Source: an uncultured Lachnospiraceae bacterium
GTDB taxonomy: Bacteria > Bacillota > Clostridia > Lachnospirales > Lachnospiraceae
Direction: 5' to 3'
NCBI GenBank assembly: GCA_900554205.1
Contig: USGM01000130.1
Coordinates: 1 to 7,628 of the forward strand
DNA: 7,628 bases
A program made the translations under genes and the position numbers. The notes beneath the pieces were generated by a model that saw only the letters and a program-made list of their open reading frames with translations, had not been told where the DNA came from and made no database searches. Positions within the stretch are counted from its first letter, which is position 1. Each line of letters opens with the position of its first letter. This document shows positions 4,846 to 7,628 of this stretch, piece by piece.

Positions 4846-5199
4846 CTATTCTGGAATATAGGAAGTCCCTCTTGTTATGAACAGTCGATAGATGGTCAAG
4901 GGAATATACCAGGCAGCCACCAGCAGTCGCCAGACCAGGACGAAACCGCCGATCACTCCGCCAATAATAAAGTTCAGCAGAAACAACGGAAGGGCGGTTC
5001 CCAAAGAGCCGCTGGGCACGATCCAGGCAAACATCCGTGGGATACCAAAAGGCAGGCCGCAAAGGATGAACAGCCATACATAGTCGGTGACTCCATCTTT
5101 TGTGCAGGCGGATTTGAAAATGCAGTACAGCAAAGCCGCCACCGCCACGGGCAGCACGCTCTTTTTGAAAAACTCTTTGATTACTTCGGATTTCGTCAC
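4846..5199 (-). CDS. Small multi-pass membrane protein (DUF6050-like), 117 aa
   Basis: Function unknown; it is probably in the cytoplasmic membrane. From the chosen start it reads MTKSEVIKEFFKKSVLPVAVAALLYCIF. Hydrophobic segments lie at about residues 14-28, 40-60 and 68-107, the last probably two passes around FIIGGVIGGFVLVWRLLVAAWY. The loop KSACTKDGVTDY between the first two segments is a pattern I associate with the DUF6050 family of conjugative elements. GTG (5197-5199) was chosen because GGAGGT lies 7 nt before it (5207-5212). Longer ATG versions begin at or inside that ribosome site and lack one of their own. It follows the relaxase gene on the same strand but has its own likely promoter. 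A role at the mating interface is possible but unproven. Confidence 0.8.
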   Translation of the reverse strand: MTKSEVIKEFFKKSVLPVAVAALLYCIFKSACTKDGVTDYVWLFILCGLPFGIPRMFAWIVPSGSLGTALPLFLLNFIIGGVIGGFVLVWRLLVAAWYIPLTIYRLFITRGTSYIPE

Positions 5200-5224
5200 G
5201 GTCAGCACCTCCATTCCTGGTTCC

Positions 5225-5230
5225 ATTATA
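5225..5230 (-). promoter_or_regulatory. Extended -10 promoter of the membrane-protein gene
   Basis: On the minus strand TGATATAAT has a consensus -10 with the TGn extension. No -35 is evident, which is acceptable for an extended -10. The start of transcription would be near 5218, just ahead of the GGAGGT site, giving a short leader. This would let the gene be made without relaxase. Confidence 0.6.
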
Positions 5231-5291
5231 TCAGCCGGATAACCATGCGCCCAGGGATTTTGCAAAGACTGTAAAAAGCGCCCAATCCCCG

Positions 5292-6641
5292 TTACTCCAA
5301 GTCGTTGCTCCGCTGCCGCTGCTGTTCCTGTTCCTTCGGCCTTTCCAGTAGGGCGTCCACATTCTGGCGGAGGGTGTCATACTCCTTTTCCTCCCGCCGT
5401 ATCTTCCGAAGTTCCGTTTGCAGGGCGGTCTTGCGGGCGGAGAGTCCGTCCAATTCTGCTTTCAGCTTTTCGGAGGAAGGAAGTTTGGTGAGCCCGGCCT
5501 TTTTAATCTCCCTGGCTGCCGCCTCGAATAAGATAATCTCGCTCTCAAAGCCGCGCAGGAATTTTTCCTTGTCCTTTGATGCCTTGTATCGGTCATAGAC
5601 AGGTTTCAGCTTGCGGTAGGTGTCAATCTGCTTTCCCAGGAGGGCAAGGTCGGCGATCCGCTGTTCCGTATCCCGCAGGCTCTCCCTGGTACGGATGGAG
5701 GCGGCGGCAACGGCGTCGCACCGTTCCACCAATTCCTCATAGCTGCCGATGCCGTGTTCGGTGAGAAAGTTCATGGTGGCGGCCGCACGTTTCAGATTCT
5801 CGATGGTCGCCCACCGCTGGTATCCGGCGCTCTGCTGGGCCTTGATATTGTTCTGAATGTCAATGAGCAGGCTGACCTTCCCGCTGCGCTGTTGGGGCTG
5901 TCTGGAGGGCCTGGGACCTCCGGCAATGCGGGAGACAACGGCTTCTTCCGTGTAATCGGCGCCCAGGGTTTTGAGCCGGGTGAACCTCTCCTGGTCCGGC
6001 GCCCTGGCGGAGATATACTTTCCCCGCTTGATTTCGTACCCTTCCCGCTGCAACCGGGCAAGCAAATCTTCCAGGCTGGAGGACACGGGGATCAGCCGGT
6101 CGATGGCGGCTTTCAGCTTTGCCTTGTAGCTGGTGCCATTCTGTGCGGCCTGATGCTCAATGTAGCTCTTGCCCTTATCCCGGCCAGGGACGATGACGGA
6201 CAAGCCGTGTTCTTTGCACAGCCGGTCGCTGGCCCGGCGTATCTCGTGATAGCTGCGCTTGTTGGAATGGTAATGCTTGTGATCGGTGAAGCTGACCGCA
6301 TTGAAAATCAGGTGATTATGGACGTGATCCTTGTCAATGTGAGTGGTGAGGACAAATTCATATTTGCCGCCCAGGACCTCCCGTGCCAGTTCCATGCCGA
6401 TCCGGTGGGCTTCCTCTGGCGTGACCTCCCCAGGCTCAAAGGCTTGGATCAGGTGGCGGCCCAGGTGCGTGCCCTTGTCAATGGCATGGCGGCGTGTCCA
6501 TTCAAATTCAATGTCGGCGGTCTCGGCGGCGCAGCCGAAGGAGGACACCAGCAGTTTCCCGTCCGTCTTGTCGGGGTTGCAGATATAGTCAATGGCCGCT
6601 TTCAGCGTTGACTTAATAGGATGCGTCTTTGTAACTGCCAT
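5292..6641 (-). CDS. MobP-type relaxase/mobilization nuclease (449 aa)
   Basis: It nicks one strand at oriT by a tyrosine attack, stays covalently bound to the 5' end and pilots the strand into the recipient. The N-terminal nuclease domain (Relaxase, PF03432) is clear. The likely catalytic Y19 lies in AAIDYICNPDKT, RHLIQAFEPGEVTPEEAH (residues 62-79) is the conserved second block, and HIDKDHVHNHLIFNAV (101-116) is the three-histidine metal site. The region after about residue 160 carries EYIKR-like and AKLKAAIDRLI elements. The C-terminal part (about 280-449) is charged, helical and rich in Glu, Lys, Arg and Gln, probably coiled coil, and ends in a Gln-rich tail. The start ATG (6639-6641) lies inside mobC, a 40-bp overlap that suggests translational coupling. 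All catalytic motifs are present, so the protein looks functional. Confidence 0.93.
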   Translation of the reverse strand: MAVTKTHPIKSTLKAAIDYICNPDKTDGKLLVSSFGCAAETADIEFEWTRRHAIDKGTHLGRHLIQAFEPGEVTPEEAHRIGMELAREVLGGKYEFVLTTHIDKDHVHNHLIFNAVSFTDHKHYHSNKRSYHEIRRASDRLCKEHGLSVIVPGRDKGKSYIEHQAAQNGTSYKAKLKAAIDRLIPVSSSLEDLLARLQREGYEIKRGKYISARAPDQERFTRLKTLGADYTEEAVVSRIAGGPRPSRQPQQRSGKVSLLIDIQNNIKAQQSAGYQRWATIENLKRAAATMNFLTEHGIGSYEELVERCDAVAAASIRTRESLRDTEQRIADLALLGKQIDTYRKLKPVYDRYKASKDKEKFLRGFESEIILFEAAAREIKKAGLTKLPSSEKLKAELDGLSARKTALQTELRKIRREEKEYDTLRQNVDALLERPKEQEQQRQRSNDLE

Positions 6642-6931
6642 ATCTGATCCAGCCTTTCCCGGATTTCCTCCATATCGGCCTGATAGGTGGGGCCTCCGGC
6701 GTTGACCCGCTTGGCGATCTGATTGATGTTCCGGCCAATGGCGGACAGAAGTTTGTTCATCTCCTTAATGTCCTTGGTGTCCACCTGGATGATATATCCG
6801 TCAATCGCCATCTTCCGCAGGTAGGCACCGATCCGCTTTGTCTGGAGCTGGGCCATCTTCTGTTCCATCAGTTCCTTTTCCTCGGCGGTCACATAGAACT
6901 TCACCTGGATATTTCGTTTTCGGTTTGCCAT
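6602..6931 (-). CDS. mobC: MobC-family relaxosome accessory protein (109 aa)
   Basis: MobC proteins bind oriT, help melt it and load the relaxase. The N-terminus (RNIQVKFYVTAEEKELMEQKMAQLQTKRIGAYLRKMAIDG, residues 6-45) has the strand-helix-helix layout of a ribbon-helix-helix DNA-binding domain. The following MNKLLSAIGRNINQIAKRVNAGGPTY (about 58-83) is the MobC (PF05713) core, with the characteristic G-x-N-(I/L)-NQ-x-(A/V) run. The ATG (6929-6931) has GAGGCG upstream at a slightly long distance. Its 3' end overlaps the relaxase start, and the hairpin-rich candidate oriT lies immediately upstream. Confidence 0.9.
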   Translation of the reverse strand: MANRKRNIQVKFYVTAEEKELMEQKMAQLQTKRIGAYLRKMAIDGYIIQVDTKDIKEMNKLLSAIGRNINQIAKRVNAGGPTYQADMEEIRERLDQIWQLQRRILLSQR

Positions 6932-6962
6932 CGTGGTATCTCGCCTCTTTTCGTATCAGGGT

Positions 6963-7071
6963 TTGGGATGTTCCCAACAAGCATTTTTCGGGTTTAGGGG
7001 GAGGGTTCCCTAAAGCCAAAAATCGCAAGCGGGTACTCGCTTGCTGTGCTTGCTATCGTTACTCCTATCGT
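6963..7071. other. Candidate origin of transfer (oriT)
   Basis: This noncoding stretch directly upstream of mobC holds three spaced perfect inverted repeats: TTGGGA-TGT-TCCCAA (6963-6977), TTTAGGG-8nt-CCCTAAA (6993-7014) and GCAAGCG-GGTACT-CGCTTGC (7025-7044). Short direct repeats follow: GCTTGCT at 7039 and 7048, and CTATCGT at 7053 and 7065. Arrayed hairpins beside mobC and relaxase genes are the usual form of an oriT. I cannot place the nick. The first repeat, nearest mobC, could instead be an operator. Confidence 0.6.
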
Positions 7072-7110
7072 ACCTTAGTAATACGGAAACGGAAGATTTG
7101 GCTACCTCTT

Positions 7111-7150
7111 GGAAAAGAAAAAACGCCGTAAACACATTCGTTTACAGCGT
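7111..7150 (-). terminator. Rho-independent terminator of the right-hand XRE gene
   Basis: Read on the minus strand, ACGCTGTAAAC and GTTTACGGCGT form an 11-pair stem (plus 7123-7150, one U-G pair) around a 6-nt loop, followed by TTTTTTCTTTTCC. It lies 33 nt beyond the XRE stop, so it separates that gene from the oriT/mobC unit. Confidence 0.9.
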
Positions 7151-7182
7151 CTGTCAGTTCCTATACAGTTGTACCGGGAACA

Positions 7183-7542
7183 CTATTCCTCACCGTCTGT
7201 CCTTGCGTCCAAAATGGCCTGCGCGGTGGCAATGAGAATTTGTATCTCCTTGTCGGTCAGCTCATTCACCAAGGCGTCAAGCTGACGGTATGCGGTGGAC
7301 TTTCCGCCCTCTGTATTCCCAAAAAGGATCTGGTCCACGGAAATATGATAACGGGACATGAGCTCCAAAAAGATTTGGACGCTCGGATGCTGTCCCTTGT
7401 TCTCAATATTTGCAAGATAGCGGGGGGACAGGTACATCTCGTCTCCGACTTTGTTTCGGGACTCCTTACTCCCTTTCCTCGCTGATTTGATTGCCGCTCC
7501 ATAGGGGCGGAAGTCAATTTTCTCTACTGGTCTTTTTGCCAT
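7183..7542 (-). CDS. XRE-family HTH transcriptional regulator (119 aa)
   Basis: A Cro/CI-type DNA-binding regulator. From ATG 7540-7542 it begins MAKRPVEKIDFRPYGAAIKSARK. The HTH spans about residues 12-70, with YLSPRYLANIENKGQHPSVQIFLELMSRYHISVDQILF as the recognition-helix half, a strong match to the element-borne XRE regulators next to mobilization genes. The helix-2 region (GSKESRNKVGDEM) replaces the common MTQEQLA-type wording but keeps the length. The C-terminal 45 residues (STAYRQLDALVNELTDKEIQILIATAQAIL) are helical and may dimerise. GGGTGA lies 6 nt before this ATG; an in-frame ATG two codons earlier (7546-7548) touches that site and is less likely. The gene has its own terminator, so it is a separate unit, probably controlling transfer genes. 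Confidence 0.88.
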   Translation of the reverse strand: MAKRPVEKIDFRPYGAAIKSARKGSKESRNKVGDEMYLSPRYLANIENKGQHPSVQIFLELMSRYHISVDQILFGNTEGGKSTAYRQLDALVNELTDKEIQILIATAQAILDARTDGEE

Positions 7543-7589
7543 ATTCATTCACCCAATTACATTCTACTGTTCACCTTTCTTCTTGGATA

Positions 7590-7617
7590 TGTCTACACAA
7601 TTCAATCAGTTAGCCAA
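7590..7617 (-). promoter_or_regulatory. Candidate promoter of the right-hand XRE gene
   Basis: On the minus strand TTGGCT (plus 7612-7617), a 16-bp spacer and TAGACA (plus 7590-7595). The matches are moderate. The leader then contains an AAGGTG ribosome-like site followed by an ATG-TAA start-stop pair (plus 7557-7562) before the gene's own GGGTGA. Confidence 0.35.
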
Positions 7618-7628
7618 AATAATTCATA

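Noticed and set aside
4618..5274. Plus-strand open frame (218 aa) across the SLOG end and the membrane-protein gene
   Set aside because: It runs through a strong terminator and antisense to a membrane protein with a good ribosome site; low-complexity polar composition.
5754..6611. Long plus-strand open frame (285 aa) opposite the relaxase
   Set aside because: It is antisense to a gene with clear relaxase motifs, has biased composition from complementing that gene, and shows no recognisable domain or ribosome site.
1..7628. CRISPR array, tRNA or rRNA genes
   Set aside because: No regularly spaced repeats of CRISPR length and no cloverleaf or rRNA-like sequence were seen on either strand.

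Overview
This window looks like part of an integrative and conjugative or mobilizable element (Tn1549/CTn-like) from a gut Clostridia-type Firmicute, probably Oscillospirales/Lachnospirales. The reasons are a GC-rich coding style with AGGAGG-type ribosome sites, and a gene set typical of such elements: an ArdA/DUF3846 protein, a short Cys-rich protein, XRE regulators, a SLOG (DUF1273-like) protein, a DUF6050-like membrane protein, a MobP-type relaxase and MobC. The species cannot be named from the sequence.

Layout, left to right. (1) Bases 2-1843 (+): a large acidic ArdA-type antirestriction fusion protein that runs off the left edge. It is followed by an ATGA-overlapping 58-aa Cys-rich protein and a strong terminator at 2145-2201. 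(2) Bases 2224-2454 (-): a 76-aa XRE repressor-like gene whose ribosome site sits in the loop of a perfect 10-bp inverted repeat. (3) About 2483-4023: a complete-looking 1.54-kb insertion sequence with an IS4-type DDE transposase carrying the YREK signature. It has related terminal repeats and an 11-bp target duplication (TTATGCTACCA). (4) Bases 4024-4680: an AT-rich promoter region and a SLOG-family gene (+), ending in a long hairpin. (5) Bases 4681-4845: a convergent intergenic stretch with iterated TGTGGGAA words and inverted TTTTCC words. (6) Bases 4846-7542 (-): a mobilization block, read leftward: XRE regulator, a hairpin-rich candidate oriT, mobC, relaxase (overlapping mobC), then the small membrane protein.

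How it fits together. MobC and the relaxase would process the candidate oriT and pilot single-stranded DNA. The ArdA-type protein would shield the incoming element from type I restriction. The two XRE proteins are candidate switches. If the IS and one copy of its target duplication are removed in thought, the small XRE gene and the SLOG gene become a compact divergent pair sharing about 160 bp of control DNA. That region holds the palindrome at the XRE start and a 14-bp direct repeat placed 42 bp apart around the SLOG promoter. The IS has therefore split what looks like one regulatory unit, and it may have given the XRE gene a hybrid promoter. The divergent XRE/SLOG pair is the most likely place for undescribed biology. 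The IS also carries a leader hairpin that would hide the transposase ribosome site only in transcripts entering from outside.
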